From: Ignavibacteriota bacterium | GTDB taxonomy: Bacteria > Bacteroidota > Ignavibacteria > SZUA-365 | NCBI GenBank assembly: GCA_016218045.1 | Contig: JACRFB010000045.1 | Span: 62,001-126,000, forward strand | Reading direction: 5' to 3' | Length of the DNA: 64,000 bases | Shown: one piece after another, positions 16,797-25,738 of the stretch | Layout: every line of letters starts with the position of its first letter | Numbering within the stretch: the first letter of the stretch is position 1 | Position numbers and translations under genes: made by a program | The notes under the pieces: generated by a model | What the model was told of the DNA's origin: nothing | What the model saw: only the letters and a program-made list of their open reading frames with translations | Database searches by the model: none

Positions 16797-17141
16797 CACG
16801 AATCGAATCCAGCACGAGGCACGAATCGAATCCAACGAGAGGCACGAATCGAATCCACCACGATGCACGAATCGAATCCAACGGGAGTCAGGAATCGAAT
16901 CCACCACGAGGCATGAATCGAATTCAACACGAGGCATGAATCGAATCCAACGGGAGGCAGGAATCGAATCCACCACGAGGCACGAATCGAATCCAACGAG
17001 AGGCACGAATCGAATCCACCACGAAGCACAAATCGATTCCAACAAGAGGCACGAATCGAATCGACCACGAGGCACGAATCGAATCCAACGAGAAGCACGA
17101 ATCGAATCCAACAAGAGGCACGAATCGATTCCAGCGTGAGA
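16797..17141. repeat. 23-bp tandem repeat array, 15 copies
   Basis: Units are a conserved 14-mer (cacgaatcgaatcc) followed by a 9-mer that mostly alternates between two types, near AACGAGAGG and ACCACGAGG, giving a 46-bp higher-order period. Copies 6, 11, 12 and 15 carry point changes in the core. The period is not a multiple of three and no real gene covers it. The 'spacers' recur, so it is not a CRISPR array. It lies between the tRNA and the promoter region of the 1347-aa surface protein gene. Confidence 0.95.
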
Positions 17142-17165
17142 GACGGGGCAATTCGATCGATTGTG

Positions 17166-17173
17166 TATCTTTG
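17166..17173 (+). promoter_or_regulatory. Possible Bacteroidota -7 promoter box
   Basis: TATCTTTG fits the Bacteroidota TAnnTTTG -7 consensus and lies 46 bases before the ATG at 17220. A matching TTTG -33 box at the usual 19-21 base spacing is not seen, so this is tentative. Confidence 0.3.
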
Positions 17174-17219
17174 TGCCTCTGACATTCATTCTTCCCGCAC
17201 ACCCGCATCGGACACCAGC

Positions 17220-20200
17220 ATGGCACGTTTGCTCGCCTTGATCCTGCTCCTTTCCCTTACCGCCGCAGCGCAGTTGCGCGAGCCAGTGCCGCAGGCGGGC
17301 AATACGGCGCGCCCCGACTGGGTGCGTGTGCTGGAGGACGATCCCCTGGATACCCGCACAGTGGATTCGGCCTTCGATGCCTGGTACGCGCAACGGCCCG
17401 TCGTGCGCGACGAATTCACGCAGTACTACAAGCGCTACCGCCGCTGGCGCGCGCCATATGTGGAGGCCGACGGACGCATCCGCCTGCCCGATGCGGCGAA
17501 ACAGGCCGCGACGGAACGGCGCCTGCGCGCGGAACGCGAGGGGCTTGCGAAGTCCGGCGCGGCGGGGCGGTGGACCTTCATCGGACCCAAAACCACACGC
17601 GCGACGGGCGCGGAGAACACCACGGTCACCTGGCAAACCAACGTCTATTGCCTCGACCAAAGTGTTTCGGACCCGAATATCCTGTATGCCGGCGGCGAGA
17701 CGGGCGGCATGTGGCGTTCGTCGGACCGCGGCCTGACGTGGTCGCAGATTTCGAAGGGCATCGTACACGGCAGCGTGCGGCCGGTGAAAATCGATCCGGT
17801 GGATCCGTCCGTCGTGTACGCGGGCACCGACGGCCGCCTGGTGAAAAGCACGGACGCGGGGCAGACGTGGAACACCGTGTACGCGGAGAGCGGCCTGTGG
17901 ACACACGACATGCTGGTGGCGGCCGACGATCCGCGTCTGTTGTGCGCGGCGACCAACAAGGGACTGCTGCACAGCGCCGACGCGGGGCAGACGTGGACAA
18001 AGCCGCTTACGAGCGAGTGCTGGTCCGTCGCCGCCCATCCAACCGATCCGCGCATCGTGTACACCGTGCGCGACAGCGCCAACGCCGCGCTGTTCTGCCG
18101 TTCGACCGATCACGGCGCACACTTCAGCGCGGGTGCGCCGGGCTGGTGGCAGCCCTCGTCGAAGCAGGAGGTGTACGGCGTGCGCCTCACCGTCAGCGCC
18201 GCCGCGCCCGACCGCGTGTACGCGCTGATCGGCGCCAGCATGCCCGATCCCGACGTGTTACACAATTACGCGGGTGTGTTCATGAGCAGCGACGCGGGCC
18301 GCACGTGGGTGAACACCAATCCCGGCGGACTGGTGGGCGAACCGTACAGCGTGCCCGGGCACACCAACCTCTCGGCCGCCGACGGCATCGACGGACTCTC
18401 GCAGGGCTTCTACGATTTTGCGATCATCGCCGATCCGGCCGACGCCGACAACCTGGTCGCGGGCGGCACGAGCTGGTGGCGCAGCAGCGACGCGGGCGCC
18501 ACGTGGACCGCGCTCGGCGGCTACGCGGGCGGCCTGCCCTGGGCGCATCCCGACATGCAATGGTTGCATGCGCGCAGCGGCGAGCTGTGGATCTGTTCCG
18601 ACGGCGGCATCAACTACTCGCGGGACTTCGCGCTTACACACGAGCCGCGTATGGACGGTGTGAGCGGCAGCGACTTCTGGGGTTTCGACGGCGGCTGGAA
18701 CGACGACGTGTTTGTCGGCGGCCGCTATCACAACGGCAACACCGCCTTCATCGAAGGCTATCCCGACGGGCGTTTCCTGCGAATGGGCGGCGGCGAGGCC
18801 GCCACGGGCTACATCCATCCCGACAACAACCGCCGCGCCTACTTCTCCGACATCGGCGGCTACGAACTGCCGCGCACAATATCGGACGAACCCATCCCAT
18901 TTTCCGTCGGCCTGTGGCCGAACGAAAGTTACTACCACTCCGAATTCAGCGGCATGACTTTCGATCCGCGCTGTTCGGGCACCGTGTACATCGGCTTCAA
19001 GAGCGGCCTGTGGAAGAGCACCGACGCGGGCGCCTCGTACCGGCTGCTGCATCGCTTCGCGCTGGCGCAGGATACCAACGCCGTGGTGGAACACATACGG
19101 ATACCGCGCGCGAATCCGTCGGTGCTGTACGTGTCGGTGCGTTCAAACGTCGTGTGGGACGCGGCGATATGGCGCAGCGATGACGCGGGCGCGACGTGGA
19201 CGCCCTGCAGTCTGCTTCCCAACACCAACGGCGGCCAGCGGCGTGTGATGACCATCGCGGCGGGCGGCGACAACGACCGCGAGCTGTGGGTGGCGTTGCG
19301 TTCCGGCGGCACGTCGGGCAAGGTGTTCAAATCCGACGACGGCGGCGCGACATGGACAAACTGGACCACACCCGTGATCGAGCAGTCGCGGCCCTCGTAC
19401 ATCGTGCATCAGCTCGGCACCGACGGGGGTGTGTATCTCGGCACCGCGCCCGGATCCGTGTACTACCGCAACAACACGATGAGCGACTGGGCGCCCTATG
19501 CCGACGGCCTGCCCGTGTCGCTGGCGACGCGTGTGCTGCGTCCGTTTTATCGCGACGGGAAAATCCGCAGCGGATCCGACATGGGCATCTGGGAAGCGCC
19601 GTTGTACGAGACCTCGAAACCCGTCGCGCAGATATCGGTGGACAAACAGCGCACCGACTGTCCGCGCGACACATTTTATTTTGCGGACCGGTCCGTGCTG
19701 CGCGGCGGGTCGGGGAACACGTGGGTGTGGACGTTCCCCGGCGCGTCTCACGTCGCGGGCGCGGCGACAAAAAATCCGCGCGTCGTGTACGCGGCGCCGG
19801 GTGTGTACAGCGTGACCCTGCGCGTCACGGAGGGATCGGAAGTCAGCACGCAGACACTCACCGACTTCATCACCGTCGAGGCAGGCGGCTGCGCCCCCGA
19901 TTCGCTGCCGGGCCAGGCGGTCGCGCTCGGAGGCAATACGGATCCGGGTCTGGTGGAAGTGCCGCCGCTGGGCTTGCGCACGAACCGATTCACCTTCAGC
20001 GCGTGGGTGAAGCCCGACGGCATACAGCCCTCGTTTGCGGCCATCATTTCCGGCAACCGCGTCGAGATCAATGTAGACGGCGATAACGAGCTGCATTACT
20101 ACTGGCCGCCGCACGGGCGCTGGTGGATCGGATCGGGACTGCGCGTTGCGCCCGGCGAATGGTCACACGTCGCCCTCGTCGCCACACCCGACAGCATCAC

Positions 20201-21263
20201 GCTGTACGTGAACGGCAGGGGATGGTCGGCACATCACGCGAACGACACCGTGGCCTTCACGGCGGGCATGCTGCTCGGCAATTACAATCACTGGGGGAGC
20301 CGCTACTTCAAGGGATTGATCGACGAGGTGAGTTTCTACGATCGCGCGCTCTCGCGCGAGGAGATCCGCGAGCGGATACATCTGACACGCAACAGCGCGC
20401 GCTTCCCCTCGGCCGCCGACAACGGACTCGTCGCCTATTATCAATTCAACGAGAATGACGGACGCGCGGGCGACCGCGTCGCGACACGACACGCGCAGCT
20501 TGTCGGGTCTGCCGCCCGCACCGCATCCACAGTGCCCGTCGCCGCGGGAGTCAGCGCGCGGCGCGTGGTGAACGGCGAGGGAGCACACACGTTTGCGGGT
20601 ACGGGTGTCACGTTCGTCGTTCCGCCGGCGGGTCAACCGCCCGCGGGCGAGGTGGTGGTGTCGCGCCTGGAGGCGCAGCCCGACACACGGCCCTCGCTGT
20701 CGCCCGGAAGCCGCAGCTACTGGGTGGCCGACAATTACGGTACACAGGCAACGATCACTCCGCCCGCGGCCATCGTGTTCGAAGGATACGGACCCGTGAC
20801 ACAAAACCAGGCGGGTGAGCCGGGCATATACTCGCTGTATCAGCGGTCCGCCAACGCCGAGGGCGCGACATGGGGATCCGCGCGCGACAAGGCCGATTCG
20901 GCCGTGGCGGGAGCGGACGGGACCATCGTGTTTTCGGCGGGCAATTCTCTCACGGCACTCGGGCAGTTCTATGTGTCGCGCGAGGGCACACCGTCGGCGC
21001 TGCATCCGCCGGACGGTGCCGCGCCGCGCGAGGCCTATCATTATCCGTCCGTTGCGCGCGCGGGTGACGCGATCACCGTGGAAACGCGCGGTGCGGGCGG
21101 ACGAGTCACCGTGTTGCTCTCGGATCTGCAGGGGCGCCGCATCGTGCTGCGCGACCTGCGCGGCGGCGAGCGTTTCTCCACCGCCGGACTCGCTCCCGGG
21201 GCCTATCCCTATTGGCTGGAACATGCCGGCCGCCTGATCCGCGGCATGCTGGTGCTGCGCTAG
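17220..21263 (+). CDS. Giant secreted Asp-box (sortilin/BNR-like) protein with PKD, LamG-like and T9SS domains
   Basis: 1347 aa from ATG 17220, chosen for its signal peptide (MARLLALILLLSLTAAAQ). Residues about 100-820 contain many Asp-box motifs of the S-x-D-x-G-x-T-W kind (SSDRGLTW, STDAGQTW, SADAGQTW, SSDAGATW), so a multi-bladed propeller of the VPS10/BNR type is likely. A PKD-like domain follows (ending 'PGVYSVTLRVTEG'), then a concanavalin/LamG-like domain around 'FTFSAWVKPDG' and 'GLIDEVSFYDRALS', and a C-terminal T9SS strand set ('LSDLQGRRIVL', 'GAYPYWLEH'). Expected to be exported and anchored to the cell surface. Substrate unknown; glycan or protein binding is possible from the LamG-like part. 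Confidence 0.88.
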   Translation: MARLLALILLLSLTAAAQLREPVPQAGNTARPDWVRVLEDDPLDTRTVDSAFDAWYAQRPVVRDEFTQYYKRYRRWRAPYVEADGRIRLPDAAKQAATERRLRAEREGLAKSGAAGRWTFIGPKTTRATGAENTTVTWQTNVYCLDQSVSDPNILYAGGETGGMWRSSDRGLTWSQISKGIVHGSVRPVKIDPVDPSVVYAGTDGRLVKSTDAGQTWNTVYAESGLWTHDMLVAADDPRLLCAATNKGLLHSADAGQTWTKPLTSECWSVAAHPTDPRIVYTVRDSANAALFCRSTDHGAHFSAGAPGWWQPSSKQEVYGVRLTVSAAAPDRVYALIGASMPDPDVLHNYAGVFMSSDAGRTWVNTNPGGLVGEPYSVPGHTNLSAADGIDGLSQGFYDFAIIADPADADNLVAGGTSWWRSSDAGATWTALGGYAGGLPWAHPDMQWLHARSGELWICSDGGINYSRDFALTHEPRMDGVSGSDFWGFDGGWNDDVFVGGRYHNGNTAFIEGYPDGRFLRMGGGEAATGYIHPDNNRRAYFSDIGGYELPRTISDEPIPFSVGLWPNESYYHSEFSGMTFDPRCSGTVYIGFKSGLWKSTDAGASYRLLHRFALAQDTNAVVEHIRIPRANPSVLYVSVRSNVVWDAAIWRSDDAGATWTPCSLLPNTNGGQRRVMTIAAGGDNDRELWVALRSGGTSGKVFKSDDGGATWTNWTTPVIEQSRPSYIVHQLGTDGGVYLGTAPGSVYYRNNTMSDWAPYADGLPVSLATRVLRPFYRDGKIRSGSDMGIWEAPLYETSKPVAQISVDKQRTDCPRDTFYFADRSVLRGGSGNTWVWTFPGASHVAGAATKNPRVVYAAPGVYSVTLRVTEGSEVSTQTLTDFITVEAGGCAPDSLPGQAVALGGNTDPGLVEVPPLGLRTNRFTFSAWVKPDGIQPSFAAIISGNRVEINVDGDNELHYYWPPHGRWWIGSGLRVAPGEWSHVALVATPDSITLYVNGRGWSAHHANDTVAFTAGMLLGNYNHWGSRYFKGLIDEVSFYDRALSREEIRERIHLTRNSARFPSAADNGLVAYYQFNENDGRAGDRVATRHAQLVGSAARTASTVPVAAGVSARRVVNGEGAHTFAGTGVTFVVPPAGQPPAGEVVVSRLEAQPDTRPSLSPGSRSYWVADNYGTQATITPPAAIVFEGYGPVTQNQAGEPGIYSLYQRSANAEGATWGSARDKADSAVAGADGTIVFSAGNSLTALGQFYVSREGTPSALHPPDGAAPREAYHYPSVARAGDAITVETRGAGGRVTVLLSDLQGRRIVLRDLRGGERFSTAGLAPGAYPYWLEHAGRLIRGMLVLR

Positions 21264-21351
21264 GAAGCGCGGGCGGATATGGTCCGCCACGGCGTCGCTG
21301 CGTATCTTGTACGCCAGCGTCCGAAGACATTCCGCCACCCTTTCCCATTCC

Positions 21352-22800
21352 ATGCACACACCGTTGACACCCGATACACATGTGCGGACCCTGTCCGAAG
21401 TGACACGCGGGCTCGAGCAGGTCTTCGCAAAATACACGTCGACGTTCTGGGTGCAGGCCGAGGTCGGCAGCGCGGCCGAGCGCGGCGGTCACATGTACGG
21501 GACACTTGTCGAAATGCAGGGCGGGAAGCAGATCGCAAAAATGGATTTTACGATCTGGAACTCCGATATACGCGGCATCCGCGCGCGCTTCGCGTCGGCG
21601 GACCTCCAATTCACCCTCACCGCGGGCATCAAGGCCTGCCTGCTCTGCCGCCTGTCCTTCCATCCCGTGTTCGGGCTGAAGCTGCAGGTCGTGGACGCCG
21701 ATCCGCGCTTCGCGCTGGGCGAGCTCGAGCAGCGCAAGCGCGAGCTGATCGCGCGTCTGCTTGCCGAGGGCGCAGAGGCGCGCAACAAGGCGCTGAGTGT
21801 GCCGCTGCTGCCCCTGCGCATCGGCCTGATCACGAGCCGCGACAGCGCCGCGTATCACGACATACTCAAGACCCTGCGCGACGGCGGCTTCGGCTATCGC
21901 GTGCTGCTGGCGGATGCGCTGATGCAGGGCGAGCAGGCCCCGGCCAGCGTCTCGGCCGCGTTTACCGCGCTCGAGCGGCTTGCGCCCGACCTGATCGTGC
22001 TTGCGCGCGGAGGCGGAAACCGGACGGAACTCGCCTCGCTCGACAGCGAGCAGATCGCGCGGCGCATCGTCGCGTGTCCTTTCCCGGTCTGGACGGCCAT
22101 CGGCCACGAGATCGACAGCGGCGTGCCCGACGTGGTGTCGCACCGGAGTTTCAAAACACCGACCGCGCTGGCGGAGGAGATCGTGGCGCGTTTCCGGCGC
22201 GAGAGCGACCGCGCGGCGGCCGCGGCCGATCTGCTGCGCCGCGAATGGCAGCACCGCTTCGAGCGCGAGGAGACTCATGCGCGCGACAATCTGACCGGCA
22301 TACGCCAGGGCACGCGCAAACTGGCCGAGCAGCGCCGCGCCGAGCTGCTGGCCTCGGCCGAAACCCTGCACGTGTACGTCGAGCGCCGCCTCTCGGCGCA
22401 GTTGCGCGCGCTGCACGTGGCGACACAGCGCGCGGGGGGCGACACGCGCAGGCACACCGCCCTCGCGGCGGCGGGCATCGAACGGCTTCGGACGGCACTC
22501 CACATCGCGGCCGCGGGCGCGCTGCGCGCCGAGCACGAGCGCGGGCGGACGCGGCGGCAGCGCCTCGACATGACACGTGTGCTGCAGCGCCTCACCGCGC
22601 AGCGCGAGCGTTGCGACGACCGTCTGCGGCTTGTGGCCGCGCAGGATCCACACAACGCCCTGCGCCGCGGGTACGCCATCGTGCACGCTCCAAGCGGCGC
22701 GATTGCCACGGCCGCAGCCGCGCTGCAACCCGCGGACGCGGTGCGCATCGAATTCCACGACGGATCAGTATCTGCAACGATTACAGACAAGGACGCTTGA
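21352..22800 (+). CDS. xseA: Exodeoxyribonuclease VII large subunit
   Basis: 482 aa from ATG 21352. An N-terminal OB fold ('FWVQAEVGSAAERGGHMYG') binds single-stranded DNA. The catalytic domain shows 'IGLITSRDSAAYHDIL', 'LARGGGNRTELASLD' and 'WTAIGHEIDSGVPDVV', followed by the long helical coiled-coil region and the C-terminal 'DPHNALRRGYAIV' block. With XseB it degrades single-stranded DNA from both ends into oligonucleotides, in repair. Length is slightly above the E. coli protein. The partner gene begins one base after the stop. Confidence 0.96.
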   Translation: MHTPLTPDTHVRTLSEVTRGLEQVFAKYTSTFWVQAEVGSAAERGGHMYGTLVEMQGGKQIAKMDFTIWNSDIRGIRARFASADLQFTLTAGIKACLLCRLSFHPVFGLKLQVVDADPRFALGELEQRKRELIARLLAEGAEARNKALSVPLLPLRIGLITSRDSAAYHDILKTLRDGGFGYRVLLADALMQGEQAPASVSAAFTALERLAPDLIVLARGGGNRTELASLDSEQIARRIVACPFPVWTAIGHEIDSGVPDVVSHRSFKTPTALAEEIVARFRRESDRAAAAADLLRREWQHRFEREETHARDNLTGIRQGTRKLAEQRRAELLASAETLHVYVERRLSAQLRALHVATQRAGGDTRRHTALAAAGIERLRTALHIAAAGALRAEHERGRTRRQRLDMTRVLQRLTAQRERCDDRLRLVAAQDPHNALRRGYAIVHAPSGAIATAAAALQPADAVRIEFHDGSVSATITDKDA

Positions 22801-22801
22801 A

Positions 22802-23020
22802 ATGACACAACAGCAGACCTATGAGGAGAAAGCCGCGCGGCTCGAGGAAATCCTCACGCGGCTTGATAATTCCGAAACACCCATCGACCGCCTTGCCGAC
22901 GACGTGAAGGAAGGCGTGCGGCTGATCAAGGAAATGAGCGCCACACTCAAGAAGGTGGAACTCGAAGTGAAGGACGCGTTCCGTGAGCTGGAAGAGCTCG
23001 GCAGCTCCGGCGCCGAATAG
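22802..23020 (+). CDS. xseB: Exodeoxyribonuclease VII small subunit
   Basis: 72 aa, with 'YEEKAARLEEILTRLDNSETPIDRL' style heptads (first part MTQQQTYEEKAARLEEIL) and 'LIKEMSATLKKVE', the two-helix small subunit that binds along the XseA coiled coil. The ATG is one base past the xseA stop, so translation is coupled. Typical length for the family. Confidence 0.94.
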   Translation: MTQQQTYEEKAARLEEILTRLDNSETPIDRLADDVKEGVRLIKEMSATLKKVELEVKDAFRELEELGSSGAE

Positions 23021-23168
23021 CCGCTTCCACAACAGGTTCCGGGAGAATATCTGTTGATAATGCGCATTTCCATGCAACTTTTCGCTCCGGGGCTTGTCTC
23101 TTTATCAGCAATTGGCGATCCTTGAAAGATTTCCCTCCGCAATCCGCCCAGACATCCCTGGAGTTCTC

Positions 23169-24134
23169 ATGACACCGTTCCGCGCACTATCCGGCGCCCT
23201 TCTCTGCGCATGCGCCGTGCTGTTTTCCTCCTGTGGTTCTTCGGACGACAACACCACAAATCCCGGCAACAACACTACGGTGCTTGAGCACGTCGGGAGC
23301 ATGGTGCTGATCCCGTCCGCGGGCAAATCGTTCTCGATGGGATCCGGCACGGGCAATGCCGACGAAAAGCCCGTACACAGCGTGACGTTCTCCTACAGTT
23401 ACTGGATCGACACCACCGAAGTGACACAGGCGCTCTACATGAGTGTCATGCAGGCCGCGCATCCCTCGTTCCAGGCGCCCGCGTGGGCCGCGCCGTACGG
23501 CGTGGGTTCCACACATGCGGCCTACCTTGTGGAGTGGGACGACGCCGTGCTGTTCTGCAATGCGCGAAGCAAGGCGGCCGGTCTCGACACGGTGTACACA
23601 TACACCGGGATCACGGGCACGCCGGGCAACGGCTGCAAGCTCGAGGGTGTCACGACCCGCTTCACCACGAACGGGTACCGCCTGCCGACAGAAGCCGAGT
23701 GGGAGTACGCGTATCGTGCCGGCGGCAGCTCCGATTTTTATTGGGGGAAAAACGCCACGACCGGATATCCTTCCAGCACGTCGGATTCGTCCGAAATACA
23801 TGCGCGCGCCATCTGGTCGGGCAATGCGTGGAATCTGAATTCCGACAGCCCCGAGTTCGGCGTACACCGCGTGGCGAGCAAGCTGCCGAACGCGTACGGA
23901 CTGTACGACATGAGCGGCAATCTCTGGGAATGGTGCCATGACTGGTACGACGAAACGTATTACACGGCGAATCCGGCGACGGATCCCACCGGACCGGCCG
24001 CGGGCAGTTGGCACACGTTGCGCGGAGGGAGCTGGGGCAATGACGCCGCGGCGTTGCGCGCGGCGCAGCGCACCTTCAGCGTGCCCGACTACGTGTACTA
24101 CTTCATCGGCTTCCGCACCGTGCGGCGCAAATAA
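23169..24134 (+). CDS. SUMF1/formylglycine-generating-enzyme-like lipoprotein
   Basis: 321 aa. ATG 23169 gives a lipoprotein signal (ALLCACAVLFSSC-GSS), followed by a Thr/Asn linker. The domain has FGE-sulfatase landmarks: 'FSMGSGTGNADEKPVH', 'YWIDTTEVTQALY', 'YRLPTEAEWEYAYRAG', 'MSGNLWEWCHDWYDETY', 'LRGGSWGNDA' and a final 'YYFIGFRTVR'. Many bacterial members are non-catalytic fold homologues that bind ligands or sit beside surface proteins; I do not see enough to claim formylglycine formation, and no sulfatase gene is nearby. Membrane-anchored, facing periplasm or surface. Confidence 0.88.
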   Translation: MTPFRALSGALLCACAVLFSSCGSSDDNTTNPGNNTTVLEHVGSMVLIPSAGKSFSMGSGTGNADEKPVHSVTFSYSYWIDTTEVTQALYMSVMQAAHPSFQAPAWAAPYGVGSTHAAYLVEWDDAVLFCNARSKAAGLDTVYTYTGITGTPGNGCKLEGVTTRFTTNGYRLPTEAEWEYAYRAGGSSDFYWGKNATTGYPSSTSDSSEIHARAIWSGNAWNLNSDSPEFGVHRVASKLPNAYGLYDMSGNLWEWCHDWYDETYYTANPATDPTGPAAGSWHTLRGGSWGNDAAALRAAQRTFSVPDYVYYFIGFRTVRRK

Positions 24135-24139
24135 TCCGT

Positions 24140-25708
24140 ATGCCGCGGCCCATGACACGACTCCTCGCCCTCGCCCTCCTGTTCGTCGCGGTCGCGCCGC
24201 TGCGCGCGCAGCAGGCCGATTCCACCGACCTGCTCTTCGACGACAGCGTGATGCACGACTTCACGCTCACGTTTTATGTGGACGGCTGGGAGGATTCGCT
24301 GCGTTGGAACTATGAACACGGCGAATTGTACATGCCCGCGCGGGTCGAGTACGGCGGGGTGGTGTTCGACAGCGTGGGCGTGCGGTACAAGGGGAATTCC
24401 TCGTACGTCCAGTCGCGCAGCACGCCGAAAAAGCCGCTCAAGTTCAAGTTCGACGAATACCGCAGCAAGCAGACCTTTTACGGAGTCAAACGTCTGAATT
24501 TCAGCAACGCGGTGAAGGATCCGACCTTCATGCGCGAGAAACTCGCCTACGACATTCTCGGCACCCTGCTCCCGGCGCCGCGCGCGGCCTATGCGCGGGT
24601 CACCGTGAACGGCACGCCGCTCGGCCTGTACACGATGGTCGAGCAGCTCGACAAGGTGTTTCTCAAGCGGCATTTCAGCGACAACGGTTTCAACCTCTAC
24701 AAGGCCGCCGACAACGGCGCCACGCTCGAGTACCGGGGCGAGGAGAAGGACGCCTACAAAACCGAGTACGAGTTGGAGACCAACGAATCGAAGGACAACT
24801 GGTCGCGTTTCATCACGCTGCTCGCGGCGCTGCAGAACACGTCGCGCGAGTCTTTCGTCGAGGAACTCGGCGCGCAGCTCGACTTCGATCGCGCGATATC
24901 GGTACTTGCCTTCAACATGGCCGTGTCGAACTTCGACAGCTATACCGGGTCGGGTCGCAATTTCTATCTGTACGACGACGAGGCGAGCGGCCGATTCTCG
25001 CTGCTGCCCTGGGATCCGAACGAGGCCTTCGGCGCGTACGCCAACAACTGGAACGTGATGACACAGGACGTGGTGGCGATACCCAATCTCGCGAAGCGTC
25101 CGCTCACACGCAGAATTTTCGAGAACGACTCGCTGCGCCACGTGTATCTGGCACGGATACGCTCGATCATCGAGGGTCCGGCCTCGGTCGATTCGATGAT
25201 CGCGCGCACGTCGCGGTTGAAGGCCTTCCTCGACGCTGCGGTGCAGGCCGACATACACAAGCTGTACACGTATCAGCAGTTCCTCGAGAACATCGAGCAC
25301 GAGGTCTACGTGGGCATCGGCCTCCCGGTGCCCGGCCTCATCGACTTTGCCCGCGCGCGCACAACGCGGGTGCTGGAACAGCTTTCGGTGCACGACAACG
25401 TGTACGAGAACGGACCCTTCCCCTCGCAGCCGATACCGCAGGTGTGGAATTATCCGAATCCCTTCGCGACCTCCACCACGCTCAAGTTCCATCTGCTGCG
25501 CGGCGGCGAGGTGACGGTGCTGATCCACTCCATGCTCGGCGAGGAAGTGCTGCGTTTCGACGCCGGAGTGCTGCCCGCGGGCGTGCGCGAGGTGTCGATG
25601 AGCGGGACAGGACTCGCCGCGGGTGTGTACTCCGCGCGTATCCTGCTCGCGCATCCGACCGGCGGCGCATACGCCAGCGCCACACACGCGCTGCTGATCG
25701 TGAAATAA
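24140..25708 (+). CDS. Secreted CotH-kinase-family protein with T9SS domain
   Basis: 522 aa, starting 5 bases after the previous stop; signal peptide ending 'APLRAQ'. The CotH fold is shown by 'VGVRYKGNSSY', 'KKPLKFKFDEY', 'RLNFSNAVKDPTFMREKLAY', 'YTMVEQLDKVFLKRHF' and 'FDSYTGSGRNFYLY' with 'LLPWDPNEAFG'. The C-terminus has a T9SS domain ('YPNPFATSTTLKFHLLRGG'). CotH proteins are atypical protein kinases first found in spore coats; Bacteroidota homologues often stand next to VTC and DUF4956 genes, as here (three genes downstream). Substrate unknown. Confidence 0.9.
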   Translation: MPRPMTRLLALALLFVAVAPLRAQQADSTDLLFDDSVMHDFTLTFYVDGWEDSLRWNYEHGELYMPARVEYGGVVFDSVGVRYKGNSSYVQSRSTPKKPLKFKFDEYRSKQTFYGVKRLNFSNAVKDPTFMREKLAYDILGTLLPAPRAAYARVTVNGTPLGLYTMVEQLDKVFLKRHFSDNGFNLYKAADNGATLEYRGEEKDAYKTEYELETNESKDNWSRFITLLAALQNTSRESFVEELGAQLDFDRAISVLAFNMAVSNFDSYTGSGRNFYLYDDEASGRFSLLPWDPNEAFGAYANNWNVMTQDVVAIPNLAKRPLTRRIFENDSLRHVYLARIRSIIEGPASVDSMIARTSRLKAFLDAAVQADIHKLYTYQQFLENIEHEVYVGIGLPVPGLIDFARARTTRVLEQLSVHDNVYENGPFPSQPIPQVWNYPNPFATSTTLKFHLLRGGEVTVLIHSMLGEEVLRFDAGVLPAGVREVSMSGTGLAAGVYSARILLAHPTGGAYASATHALLIVK

Positions 25709-25738
25709 CAGATCCACTCATCCTTTATTCTGTCCGCG

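Noticed and set aside
16797-17141. CRISPR array
   Set aside because: Regular spacing looks CRISPR-like, but the 9-base 'spacers' recur in two types, the unit is only 23 bases and no cas genes are present; the Cas4-like nuclease lies in an unrelated operon 12 kb away.
16704-18122. Long antisense frame through the tandem repeat and the surface protein gene
   Set aside because: A shadow produced by high GC and a 23-bp repeat without stops; Arg/Ala-rich with no domain.
23169-24134. Active formylglycine-generating enzyme
   Set aside because: The fold is clear, but lipoprotein form, no sulfatase partner and unverified active-site cysteines argue against claiming catalysis.
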